A DNA stretch of 32,311 bases, taken from the NCBI GenBank assembly GCA_964649745.1, contig CAZYQI010000035.1, forward strand, positions 1 to 32,311. The letters are read 5' to 3'. The notes under the pieces are model-generated. The model did no database searches. It saw only the letters and a program-made list of their open reading frames with translations, and was not told where the DNA came from. This stretch comes from CAZEHS01 sp964649745. GTDB taxonomy: Bacteria > Bacillota > Clostridia > Peptostreptococcales > Acidaminobacteraceae. Shown piece after piece: positions 7,879-15,281 of the stretch; the first letter of the stretch is position 1; the number at the start of each line of letters is the position of its first letter. The translations under genes were made by a program, and so were the position numbers.

Positions 7879-8421
7879 ATGAAGCCTCCGGTACTGAAAT
7901 CCGAACGTTTGACAATCAAATCCCTTTCTCCCTCCGATGCAGAGGCCTTTTTCATCTACCGATCAGACCCAGAGGTGGCTCGATTCCAGGGATTCTCACC
8001 GGAGAAGGAGGAGGAAGCCCGCCGATTCATTGCAGACAACACTGCATGCTTCAATCAGGAAGAGAACTGGTTCCAGATGGGCATTTACCGGGAAGAAGAA
8101 TTAATTGGGGATATCGGAATTCATTTTATCGGCCCGGAGAACAGCCAGTGCGAAATAGGATACACTCTGGCCGGAAGTGCGCAGGGGAAGGGGTATGCCA
8201 CGGAGGCGGTAACAGAGGTACTCACCTTCCTCTTCACTCAACTGAATAAACATCGGATCACAGCGGGACTGGACCCGCGAAACACCTCTTCCATTAAGCT
8301 TTTGGAGCGGATCGGCTTCCGCTGTGAAGGGCATTTTATAAAAAGCTATCTTAACAAGGGGATTTGGGAGGATGATTTGCTCTACGCGCTTTTAGCCGAA
8401 GAATGGAGATCCCTCAGGTGA
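7879..8421 (+). CDS. GNAT-family N-acetyltransferase (RimJ/RimL type)
   Basis: This 180-residue enzyme transfers an acetyl group from acetyl-CoA to an amine, often a protein N-terminus or a small molecule. It has the RimJ/RimL layout. An ERLTIKSLSPSDAEAF start is followed by a strand ending ELIGDIGIHF, the acetyl-CoA pyrophosphate loop AQGKGYATEA (101-110), and the NTSSIKLLERIGFRCEGH segment typical of motif B. The ribosome binding site is AAGGAG at the correct spacing. It lies 58 nt after the membrane protein gene. The substrate is unknown; this subfamily includes ribosomal-protein and antibiotic acetyltransferases. Confidence 0.9.
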   Translation: MKPPVLKSERLTIKSLSPSDAEAFFIYRSDPEVARFQGFSPEKEEEARRFIADNTACFNQEENWFQMGIYREEELIGDIGIHFIGPENSQCEIGYTLAGSAQGKGYATEAVTEVLTFLFTQLNKHRITAGLDPRNTSSIKLLERIGFRCEGHFIKSYLNKGIWEDDLLYALLAEEWRSLR

Positions 8422-8465
8422 ATGTCTGCATTATTACAAATATATGTCAGGAAACGTAGGTGCCG

Positions 8466-8494
8466 TTGACAACCTCCGTTTCTGAGCGTATTCT
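8466..8494 (+). promoter_or_regulatory. Sigma-A promoter for the mutS2 leader
   Basis: A perfect -35 TTGACA (8466-8471), a 17-bp spacer and TATTCT (8489-8494) form a strong promoter candidate. Transcription would start near 8501, giving a leader of roughly 330 nt before the mutS2 ATG at 8834. Confidence 0.6.
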
Positions 8495-8500
8495 GTATTC

Positions 8501-8833
8501 ATCCGATAGACCCAGCATCAAAGAGCGCGTCGAATCGAGAATGGAGATTTTTATGAGTGTCAGTGTCCTTAAATAAGCCAATTAGATAGCAGCTTCGTCT
8601 GATTTCCAAGGCCCGGTCTTCTCGATTAGGGTTGGTTTTCCTGTACGCCGCTGCGGCTTTTTAAGAATACGGTACTCAAGGCTGTTTTCGTCGATGCGTT
8701 CACTTACGCTTTCGCCTGGATACCCCGTATAGCGGGGTAGTTCTATTTTTTGGCGTATCGACCACAGGCGCACTGCGCCCACTCTGCCCGAGACACCCGT
8801 GTCCGGGAATTTTTATTTTTTTGGAGGGTCATC
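8501..8833 (+). promoter_or_regulatory. Long structured mutS2 5' leader
   Basis: This stretch has no confident protein gene on the plus strand. It contains a 7-codon ORF (8553-8576, MSVSVLK) with a GGAG site. Three hairpins then lie close together: TACCCCG-TATAG-CGGGGTA at 8721-8739 followed by TTCTATTTTTT, GGCGC-ACT-GCGCC at 8767-8779, and the terminator at 8787-8820. A minus-strand frame of 66 codons (8582-8782) covers much of it and could be an antisense gene. The layout suggests transcription attenuation of mutS2. I found no T-box consensus or other known riboswitch signature. Confidence 0.45.
8787..8822 (+). terminator. Intrinsic terminator abutting the mutS2 ribosome binding site
   Basis: CCCG(A)GACAC at 8787-8796 pairs with GTGTCCGGG at 8799-8807, with one bulged A and a tight loop. 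AATTTTTATTTTTTT follows. The GGAGGG site of mutS2 begins at 8823, directly after the T tract, so termination here would cut off mutS2. Confidence 0.8.
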
Positions 8834-10804
8834 ATGAATCAAAAAACACTGGAATTGTTGGAATATAACATCATAACTGAACAACTGGCCGATTTTGCCC
8901 GCACGGAGGCAGGAAAGGAACGGCTTTTGGAGCTTCGTCCCGAAACGAATCCCCTGCGGATTGAAAAGAGACTGGCAGAAACATCTGAAGCCAGGGCTAT
9001 TGTGGACACCCGATCCGCCATTCCGATCCACAGTCTTGTGGGCGTCGATGCTGCGTTTATATTGCTGGATAAGGGCGGAGTTCTGAGTCCTACGCAGTGC
9101 GAAACGGTATCGGGTTTCATTGGAGAATGCCGTAAGTTGAAGACCTTCATGCAGGGAATGGCCGAAATGGCACCAGTGCTCAGTGGTTGGGCCTCCGCCA
9201 TTGATCCCCTTGCAGCGGTTCAGGAGGAAATTGCGGCAAAAATCGCCTGTGGAGAAATCGACAGCGGCGCTTCTCCGGTACTGCTCCGATTGACAAGGGC
9301 CATGCAGAAAACAGACGAGCGCATTAAATCCCGCATTGAGGGCGTGATACGGGACCTGGACCAGAAACACCTTCTTCAGGAAACCCATGTAAGTCAGCGG
9401 AACGGGCGGTATGTGGTGGCGGTGAAAAGCGCCCAGTGGCGCAGTGTGCCGGGAGCTGCCAGGGACAGGTCCGCCAGCGGGTCCACCGTATTCATAGAAC
9501 CGGAAGCGGTTCGCCTTCTGCAGGATGAGCTGGATCAGCAAAAGCTGGCGGCAGAGCTTGAACGGGAACGGATTCTGTCGGAAATAAGCGCCATGCTGGC
9601 GGAGCACCGGCAGGCACTGGATATCAACAAAGAATGTGTAATTGCCTACGATGTGATTATTGCCAAGGGAAAGCTCAGTCGGAGCATGAGCGGAATTCCT
9701 GCGGCGCTTCGGAAGGACGACCGGGTGGTGATCAAAGGCGGCCGCCATCCCCTGATTGGGGAAAAAGCGGTACCACTGGATTTTCAGCTTCCGGACCATG
9801 TTCGGGGACTGATCATCACCGGACCCAACACCGGGGGGAAGACAGTGGTGCTTAAAACCGTGGGGCTTTTTGCAGCCATGACCCAGGCCGGACTTCACAT
9901 TCCGGCTCAGAAGGGGACCTCCTGCGGGGTATTTGCCGATATCCAGGCAGACATTGGGGACGGTCAAAGCCTTACCCAAAACCTCAGCACCTTTTCCGCC
10001 CATATGACCACCATTTCAGAGGTTCTAAAATCGGCGGGACCCAGGGTATTGGTGCTCCTGGATGAGATGGGGTCGGGTACCGATCCGGCGGAGGGAATGG
10101 GACTGGCGGCGGCGATTCTTGAGGAGCTTTACGGCAGAGGGGCCATGATTCTGGCAACAACCCACTTTGTTGAGATCAAACGGTTCGGGGACCATCAGCG
10201 GGGGTTCATCAACGGGGCCATGGGCTTTGATCTGGCTACCCTGAGCCCCCGATACCAACTGACCATTGGCAGCTGTGGTCAGAGCCACGGGCTTCATATC
10301 GCGGAACGTCTGGGATTGCCGGGGACCATCATTGCCAGAGCCAGGGCCATCGTCGGGCAGGAGGTTGAACCGGAACAGATTAAGGAAACGAATGGGGTGC
10401 ATTTCATTCCGGCAGACAAGGAGCCGCCTCCTGAGAAGGTGGTTAATACATCCAGTGCTGAAGCAACGTCGCTGATGGCATCCAAAAATATCGACAAGGC
10501 TTTTGAAGCCCTTGAAGCTGAGGAAGACACACATTTTTCTGTCGGTGATGCGGTCAGCATAGCCTTTCTAAACGATATCGGAATTATTGTTGCCGGAGAG
10601 GACCGGAAAGGGGAGTATGTGGTTCAAATCCATGGCAAGCGGGTCACGATCGGCAAGAAGCGACTGAAGCTCTACATTCCCGGAGAGGAGCTCTATCCCG
10701 AAGGGTATAACCTGGATATCGTAACGAAGTCAAAAACCCATCGGAAGCTGGAAAACAAGATACGAAAGGGTCATAAGGGGTTCGTGCTGGTTCATAAGGA
10801 GTAG
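8834..10804 (+). CDS. MutS2-family ATPase lacking the Smr domain
   Basis: This 656-residue MutS2-type protein has the core and coiled-coil clamp region (about 1-315), the Walker A GPNTGGKT (330-337), the STFSAHM motif, and Walker B LVLLDEMGSGTDP with D410 and E411. A KOW-like small barrel lies near residues 575-625. MutS2 proteins act in recombination control or ribosome-collision rescue, and typical ones are about 780 residues and end in an Smr nuclease domain. Here the protein stops just after the barrel with a basic tail (THRKLENKIRKGHKGF), so Smr is absent. The stop is clean and the next gene follows, with no Smr-like sequence downstream. The ATG at 8834 is set by GGAGGG; the frame upstream lies in the terminator. 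Confidence 0.9.
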   Translation: MNQKTLELLEYNIITEQLADFARTEAGKERLLELRPETNPLRIEKRLAETSEARAIVDTRSAIPIHSLVGVDAAFILLDKGGVLSPTQCETVSGFIGECRKLKTFMQGMAEMAPVLSGWASAIDPLAAVQEEIAAKIACGEIDSGASPVLLRLTRAMQKTDERIKSRIEGVIRDLDQKHLLQETHVSQRNGRYVVAVKSAQWRSVPGAARDRSASGSTVFIEPEAVRLLQDELDQQKLAAELERERILSEISAMLAEHRQALDINKECVIAYDVIIAKGKLSRSMSGIPAALRKDDRVVIKGGRHPLIGEKAVPLDFQLPDHVRGLIITGPNTGGKTVVLKTVGLFAAMTQAGLHIPAQKGTSCGVFADIQADIGDGQSLTQNLSTFSAHMTTISEVLKSAGPRVLVLLDEMGSGTDPAEGMGLAAAILEELYGRGAMILATTHFVEIKRFGDHQRGFINGAMGFDLATLSPRYQLTIGSCGQSHGLHIAERLGLPGTIIARARAIVGQEVEPEQIKETNGVHFIPADKEPPPEKVVNTSSAEATSLMASKNIDKAFEALEAEEDTHFSVGDAVSIAFLNDIGIIVAGEDRKGEYVVQIHGKRVTIGKKRLKLYIPGEELYPEGYNLDIVTKSKTHRKLENKIRKGHKGFVLVHKE

Positions 10805-10949
10805 CGAATGAATAAGATGCCAACTGGGAAATACATCCGTTATGTGCATCTTAAGGTTATAATGAAATGGAACGGTGATTGATTGGGATAACCGACTATT
10901 CAGCCGCGGATCTGCACGGATTCATACAGAGGAAGGATCAGGATATAAA

Positions 10950-12188
10950 ATGGAGAATTTAATGGACACACAAATGGATCTAACAAAAAAGAATTGGAAA
11001 AAGAACACCACCCTATTTCTGACCAGCCAGACCATCTCACTTTTGGGGTCGTCTCTGGTCCAATATGCCATCAGCTGGTATGTTACTCTGGAAACGAAAT
11101 CAGGGTTTATGATGACCCTTTCAATCCTCTTCGGCTTCCTGCCCACACTGCTGCTTTCGCCCTTTGCGGGAGTCTGGGCAGACCGATACGACCGCAAGAA
11201 GCTCATACTTCTTGCGGATGGAGCCATTGCCCTTACAACGCTGATCCTGGCTGTTCTATACATGGCGGGTCACGGGGCCATCTGGCTTCTGTTCATGGCC
11301 TCCGCAATCCGCGCCCTGGGAACAGCGGTACAAATGCCGGCGGTCGGGGCCTTTCTGCCCCAGATCGTGCCGGAGGATAAACTGATGCGGGTAAACGGCA
11401 TTAACGGAAGTATACAGTCCGCCACCATGCTGCTTTCACCTATGATCAGCGGTGCGTTGATGGCCTTTGCCTCCATTCAGAATATTTTTCTCATTGATGT
11501 GGTGACAGCAGCCATCGGAATGTCCATACTGGGCTTTGCCCTGCGGGTTCCTAAAAGAGAGCCGGCACCGTCAGTGCCTGGTGAAGACTATTTCAAGGAT
11601 TTGAAGGCCGGCTTCGCCTATATTCGCACCCACCACTTTCTGAAGGTGTTTTTCTGGTACTTTGCGCTGCTGCTTTTCCTGGTGGCACCAGCAGCCTTTC
11701 TGACACCGCTGCAGGTGACGCGGTCCTTCGGTGAGGATGTCTGGCGACTGACGGCCATAGAGGTGTGTTTTTCTGTAGGAATGCTGGGAGGCGGAGCCCT
11801 GCTGAGTATGTGGGGCGGCTTTAAGAACAGGGCAAAAACCATTGTTCTAGGCACCTTCCTGATTGGCGCTACAACCTTGGGCCTGGGGGTTGCACCATGG
11901 TTCTCAGTCTATCTGCTCCTGATGGCAATTTGTGGGATAGGGCTTGCTCTTTTCAACATCCCATCCAATGTGATGATTCAGGAAACGGTGGAAGATGCGT
12001 ACATGGGAAGGGTGTTTGGCGTTATGACCATGATCTCCAGCTCGGCGATGCCATTGGGAATGCTGTTTTTCGGTCCTGTAGCGGACTGGATTTCCATTGA
12101 GGTCCTCTTGACGGTGACGGGGATTTTGATTATGGTGCAGTGTATTGGCATGTTCAGGTCGGAGCTGATCAAAGGTGAAACCGAATAA
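10950..12188 (+). CDS. MFS exporter, Mef-like (first of tandem pair)
   Basis: This 412-residue transporter has 12 predicted transmembrane helices. It has the MFS loop 2-3 signature (VWADRYDRKKLILLADG) and the overall pattern of MefA/MFS_3 pumps, including RALGTAVQMPA, the LMRVNGINGSIQSATMLLSP helix and GRVFGVMTMISSSAMPLGM. Mef-type proteins export macrolides and similar drugs by proton antiport; the substrate here is unknown. The ATG at 10950 is preferred; the frame is open to an earlier start at 10875 without a good ribosome binding site. A TATAAT near 10857 may be the -10 box. The neighbour at 12574 is a close paralogue. Confidence 0.87.
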   Translation: MENLMDTQMDLTKKNWKKNTTLFLTSQTISLLGSSLVQYAISWYVTLETKSGFMMTLSILFGFLPTLLLSPFAGVWADRYDRKKLILLADGAIALTTLILAVLYMAGHGAIWLLFMASAIRALGTAVQMPAVGAFLPQIVPEDKLMRVNGINGSIQSATMLLSPMISGALMAFASIQNIFLIDVVTAAIGMSILGFALRVPKREPAPSVPGEDYFKDLKAGFAYIRTHHFLKVFFWYFALLLFLVAPAAFLTPLQVTRSFGEDVWRLTAIEVCFSVGMLGGGALLSMWGGFKNRAKTIVLGTFLIGATTLGLGVAPWFSVYLLLMAICGIGLALFNIPSNVMIQETVEDAYMGRVFGVMTMISSSAMPLGMLFFGPVADWISIEVLLTVTGILIMVQCIGMFRSELIKGETE

Positions 12189-12573
12189 TTGGATAAGTGG
12201 TAAATTTTAAGTGCATTTCTTCTGGGAATTAAGAAACAAGCAAGCACATGAAAGGTCGTCGCGGAACCGGAATAATTTTCGTATCCAGACGGCTTTTTTT
12301 TTGGATACAGATTATGTTTCATTTCGGGAACCTAGATCTCACATCGGTAATCCGGTTTACAGAAAAAACTGCCGTTTTGAGCGAAAGTGTAAAGGGGTAT
12401 ATTACTCATGTAATCGTATTAAAATATAATTATTTTAGATCACAACGAAACAAGGGTGTAAGCAATTAATCATCTCTTCTATCATCGGGGGGGGGGCGGC
12501 TTAAGTTGCATATCAACAGAATGATTGTCATCGGACAAACATAGGTATCAGAAATAGGATAGCAGGTGATAAA
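12189..12573. other. Intergenic region between paralogous MFS genes, with G10 tract
   Basis: No protein gene is supported in these 385 bases. Features seen are a GTATCCA/TGGATAC inverted repeat near 12280-12308 enclosing a T8 run, a small palindrome ATTAC-TCAT-GTAAT at 12401-12414, a TATAAT at 12425-12430 with a poor -35, and an uninterrupted run of ten G at 12487-12496. The last lies between that possible promoter and the second MFS gene. Confidence 0.6.
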
Positions 12574-13809
12574 ATGGGGAAACCACCAACAGAACAGGTT
12601 GTCAACGCAAAAGGAAGTTGGAAGAAAAACACCATCCTGTTTTTGGCAAGCCAGATCATTACTCTTTTCGGATCTTCCCTGGTGCAGTATGCCATCAGCT
12701 GGTACGTGACACTGGAAACCAAGTCGGGATTCATATTGACACTTTCCATCCTGTTTGGCTATCTGCCAACGCTGGCATTCTGTCCCTTTGCTGCGGTTTG
12801 GGTTGACCGATACGATCGGAAAAAGCTCATTCTGCTGGCAGATGGGGTGATTGCGCTTACAACCCTGATCTCGGCAGTTTTATTCATGACAGGTCATGGT
12901 GCGATTTGGATTTTGTTTGTTGCCTTGGCTATTCGCGCTTTGGGAACATCTGTGCAAGCACCGGCAGCCAGAGCGATGATTCCTCAGATTGTACCAGAGG
13001 ATCAGCTGATGCGGGTGAACGGCATCAACGGAAGCATTCAGTCGGCCACCACACTGCTTTCCCCCATGGTCAGCGGAGCCTTGATGGCCTTTTCCTCCAT
13101 CGAGAACATCTTCCTTATTGATGTGGCAACAGCGGCCATTGGAATGACGATACTGGCATTTGCACTGCAGGTTCCCCAAAGAGTGCCGGCACCGGCTCCG
13201 CCGAATGGCGACTATTTTAAGGATCTAAAAGACGGATTTTCCTATATTCGATCGCGCTATTATTTGAAGTTGTTTTTCCTGTATTATGCCCTCATGCTCT
13301 TTTTAGTTGCCCCGGTGGCGTTCCTCACGCCGTTACAAGTGACGCGAACCTTCGGAGGTGACGTATGGCGCCTAACGGCTATCGAGGTGTGTTTCTCGGT
13401 GGGAATGCTGGGAGGAGGCGCTCTTATGAGTATGTGGGGCGGATTTAAGAAGAGAGCTCAAACCATTGTTTTTGGAACCTTCGTGATTGGAGCGTCGACG
13501 CTGGGACTGGGATTGGTGCCATGGTTCTCGGTGTATTTAATTCTAATGGGCATTTGTGGAATAGGACTTGCTTTTTTCAATATTCCTTCCAACGTAATGA
13601 TTCAGGAAAAAGTGGAAGATGCATACCTGGGAAGGGTGTTCGGTGTAATGACCATGGTATCCAGCGCCGCGATGCCTATGGGAATGCTGTTTTTCGGGCC
13701 CTTGGCAGACGGGGTTTCCATCGAAATTCTTCTGATTGTGACCGGAGCTCTGATTATGGTACAGTGCGTCGGCGTCATTTATACCAAATTAATTTATAGA
13801 GAGGCATAG
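12574..13809 (+). CDS. MFS exporter, Mef-like (second of tandem pair)
   Basis: This 411-residue transporter aligns end to end with the gene at 10950-12188 without gaps in most helices. Long blocks are identical (for example LVQYAISWYVTLETKSGF and GINGSIQSAT), and by eye about four residues in five match. It has the same 12-helix MFS plan and the VWVDRYDRKKLILLADG loop. Differences cluster in the loop after helix 4 and in helix ends, as expected after duplication with some functional divergence. The ribosome binding site is AGGTGA at 12564-12569. Its own 385-nt upstream region suggests separate control. The substrate is unknown. Confidence 0.87.
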   Translation: MGKPPTEQVVNAKGSWKKNTILFLASQIITLFGSSLVQYAISWYVTLETKSGFILTLSILFGYLPTLAFCPFAAVWVDRYDRKKLILLADGVIALTTLISAVLFMTGHGAIWILFVALAIRALGTSVQAPAARAMIPQIVPEDQLMRVNGINGSIQSATTLLSPMVSGALMAFSSIENIFLIDVATAAIGMTILAFALQVPQRVPAPAPPNGDYFKDLKDGFSYIRSRYYLKLFFLYYALMLFLVAPVAFLTPLQVTRTFGGDVWRLTAIEVCFSVGMLGGGALMSMWGGFKKRAQTIVFGTFVIGASTLGLGLVPWFSVYLILMGICGIGLAFFNIPSNVMIQEKVEDAYLGRVFGVMTMVSSAAMPMGMLFFGPLADGVSIEILLIVTGALIMVQCVGVIYTKLIYREA

Positions 13810-13814
13810 CAAAG

Positions 13815-13859
13815 GAGCCCCGTGGGAACAGGAGAAGAATACCTGATGCCACGGAGCTC
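13815..13859. terminator. Convergent hairpin between MFS gene and DUF2089 operon
   Basis: GAGCCCCGTGG (13815-13825) pairs with CCACGGAGCTC (13849-13859) with one mismatch. An inner CAGG/CCTG pair lies in the loop. The tail is only weakly T-rich on either strand, so it is a plausible but not ideal terminator for the two converging transcripts. Confidence 0.5.
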
Positions 13860-13872
13860 GTTTGCGGTTAGC

Positions 13873-14220
13873 CTATAGGGTGATTTTTACAATGGTGCCG
13901 TCTGCGGCTTCAATATCCACCAATACAAGCCCCCGGTAATCCGTGATGTTGGTCAGGGCATACCGCAGCTTGCCGTAATCAAAGGCGTCTGCCACATCAT
14001 AGAAGGTGTGCCAACGGCGGATTTCCTCAACCAGCTGTTCTCGAATCACTGGTTCGGATTCCGGACAATCGGCAGCTTTTTCGATAAGGTGTTTGATATT
14101 GCCGTTGATGATGTTCAGCACGATGGAACGGCGCAGGAACATATTGATGAAAATCTTGTACGGAACAGGAAGCCAGAATCGGAAGCCGCTCTTGGGATCG
14201 TGAATCCGGATTCTAGGCAT
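13873..14220 (-). CDS. Unknown 115-residue protein, third gene of DUF2089 operon
   Basis: This protein has no recognised named family, but it resembles the C-terminal part of the preceding gene product. Both have an LP-[LV] strand followed by an amphipathic helix (here LPVPYKIFINMFLRRSI, there LPLNFVKGILKAT). Both end in a matching strand pair (here VDIEAADGTIVKI, there VDVESANGDIVIV). It lacks the N-terminal SHOCT-like helix pair of that neighbour. The ATG lies inside the end of the upstream gene (8-nt overlap) with little ribosome binding site, so translation is probably coupled. It may be a partner or decoy for the second protein; that is inference. Confidence 0.7.
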   Translation of the reverse strand: MPRIRIHDPKSGFRFWLPVPYKIFINMFLRRSIVLNIINGNIKHLIEKAADCPESEPVIREQLVEEIRRWHTFYDVADAFDYGKLRYALTNITDYRGLVLVDIEAADGTIVKITL

Positions 14221-14668
14221 GGCCGTTTACAATGTCGACGATGACGATATCGCCGTTGGCGCTTTCCACATCCACAATACGGCCATTCAGATCCTGATCA
14301 ATGGCAATGGTGATGGCTTCCATAAGCTGTTCCATGTTAACCCCTTCCATGTGTTCTTCCTTAAGCATGGGCATTTTTCCGGTAGCCTTCAGGATACCCT
14401 TCACAAAATTCAAGGGAAGATTAACCTTCACCTTGTCGCCGTTTTCTGAAAGCACCCGCACCTGCAGCATCTTTTGCCCCGGAATCTGAGCGGCGGCCAT
14501 ATCTTCTTCCAGCATAGCCCGTTTCTCAGAATTTTGCTGAGAAGGACCGACGGTGTCGTTACCTGAAGTGCTTTTCTGTTGCAGTGCGCTGATCAGAGCC
14601 GCGGCCTGCTCGGCATTGACTTTGCCTTCCTCCAGCAGTTTCGTTATTCGCAGTACTTCTTCGTTCAT
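14213..14668 (-). CDS. SHOCT-like (YvlB/LiaX N-terminal type) protein
   Basis: This 151-residue protein has an N-terminal SHOCT-like helix pair (ITKLLEEGKVNAEQAAALISAL, about residues 7-28, whose core LEEGKVNAEQAAALI is the recognisable motif). A polar linker rich in Gln and Ser follows (30-60), then a C-terminal alpha/beta module at about 68-151. It has no signal peptide or membrane segment. Genes of this kind often accompany DUF2089 regulators and envelope-stress genes in Firmicutes. Its ribosome binding site AAGGAG lies inside the last codons of the upstream DUF2089 gene, only two bases separating the two frames. Its role is unknown. Confidence 0.72.
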   Translation of the reverse strand: MNEEVLRITKLLEEGKVNAEQAAALISALQQKSTSGNDTVGPSQQNSEKRAMLEEDMAAAQIPGQKMLQVRVLSENGDKVKVNLPLNFVKGILKATGKMPMLKEEHMEGVNMEQLMEAITIAIDQDLNGRIVDVESANGDIVIVDIVNGHA

Positions 14669-14670
14669 CT

Positions 14671-15069
14671 CTATTCTCCTTTTTTGATGTTTTCCAGTGC
14701 TTCAACCGCGTCTTCCGCTGTTATTAAACCCTCCTCCAAACGCTGGAGGATCTCTTCCTGCAGGCTGGAGGCCTTTTCAGACAGGGCGGCGGTCGCCTTT
14801 TGGGGCCTCCCGTCAGAAAGGGCCTCGATGACTTGGTCCAGCTTTGCCCGAACGGTGGGGTATGAAATGCCCAGCTCCCTTTCAACATCCTTGATATTGC
14901 CCCGGCAGCGAAGGAACACCTCGGCAAACTCCATATGCTCTTTGGTGAGCTTCATCAGGGGGGGAAAATCAAAGCTGTTTTCAATCACGGTACCGCAGGA
15001 ATCGCACTTAAGCTTCACCGCTTTCAAATTGCCCTCGCAAACCGGGCATTGGGTCAGTATTTTTATCAT
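14671..15069 (-). CDS. DUF2089 regulator with zinc ribbon and HTH
   Basis: This 132-residue protein begins with a zinc ribbon (C8, C11, C22, C25; CPVC and CDSC). It then has a sigma-like helix-turn-helix region (FAEVFLRCRGNIKDVERELG, then ISYPTVRAKLDQVIEAL) and ends in a SHOCT-like pair (LEEGLITAEDAVEALENI). DUF2089 proteins are presumed transcription factors. The start is the ATG at 15069 with AGGAGGTG upstream; an in-frame ATG at 15090 overlaps that site and is rejected. It is the first gene of a three-gene operon and lies next to a large AT-rich inverted repeat, consistent with autoregulation. Confidence 0.85.
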   Translation of the reverse strand: MIKILTQCPVCEGNLKAVKLKCDSCGTVIENSFDFPPLMKLTKEHMEFAEVFLRCRGNIKDVERELGISYPTVRAKLDQVIEALSDGRPQKATAALSEKASSLQEEILQRLEEGLITAEDAVEALENIKKGE

Positions 15070-15089
15070 CGCTGCACCTCCTATAAACA

Positions 15090-15154
15090 TAATAAATCTT
15101 TACATTAATAATATCAATATATAAATCAATATAATTAATATAAAGATTTTATTA
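15090..15154 (-). promoter_or_regulatory. Large inverted repeat upstream of DUF2089 operon
   Basis: TAATAAATCTTTACATTAAT (15090-15109) faces an almost perfect inverted copy at 15134-15154, with one extra base and one mismatch. Between the arms lie two direct copies of ATCAATATA (15113-15121 and 15125-15133), 12 bp apart. The region is nearly pure AT and sits between the divergent DUF2089 gene and the gene at 15282. It probably contains both the promoter and the operator for the operon. Confidence 0.65.
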
Positions 15155-15162
15155 AGATGGAT

Positions 15163-15180
15163 CATGGCGATAACGCCATG
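15163..15180. promoter_or_regulatory. Perfect palindrome CATGGCG-ATAA-CGCCATG
   Basis: Seven-base arms surround a 4-nt centre, next to the large inverted repeat and upstream of the divergent plus-strand gene. It could be an operator or a small hairpin; no T tract follows. Confidence 0.4.
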
Positions 15181-15281
15181 CCTCCGTTCAGGATGTTTTT
15201 CAATCATGGGGGATATGGTAGGTATAATGGGGTATAAATAAGCATGATCAGAGCGAAACCAGGGCTAAAGGAGGAATGAGG

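Noticed and set aside
8501..8833. T-box leader before mutS2
   Set aside because: There is no AGGGTGG-type antiterminator sequence and no specifier-loop arrangement, and mutS2 is not an amino-acid gene.
8813..10003. A 396-codon minus-strand open frame
   Set aside because: It lies wholly antisense to the mutS2 gene, has cysteine-, histidine- and proline-rich random composition and no family resemblance or ribosome binding site.
12211..12469. Short open frames between the two MFS genes
   Set aside because: They overlap one another in different frames, lack ribosome binding sites and have no conserved-looking sequence.
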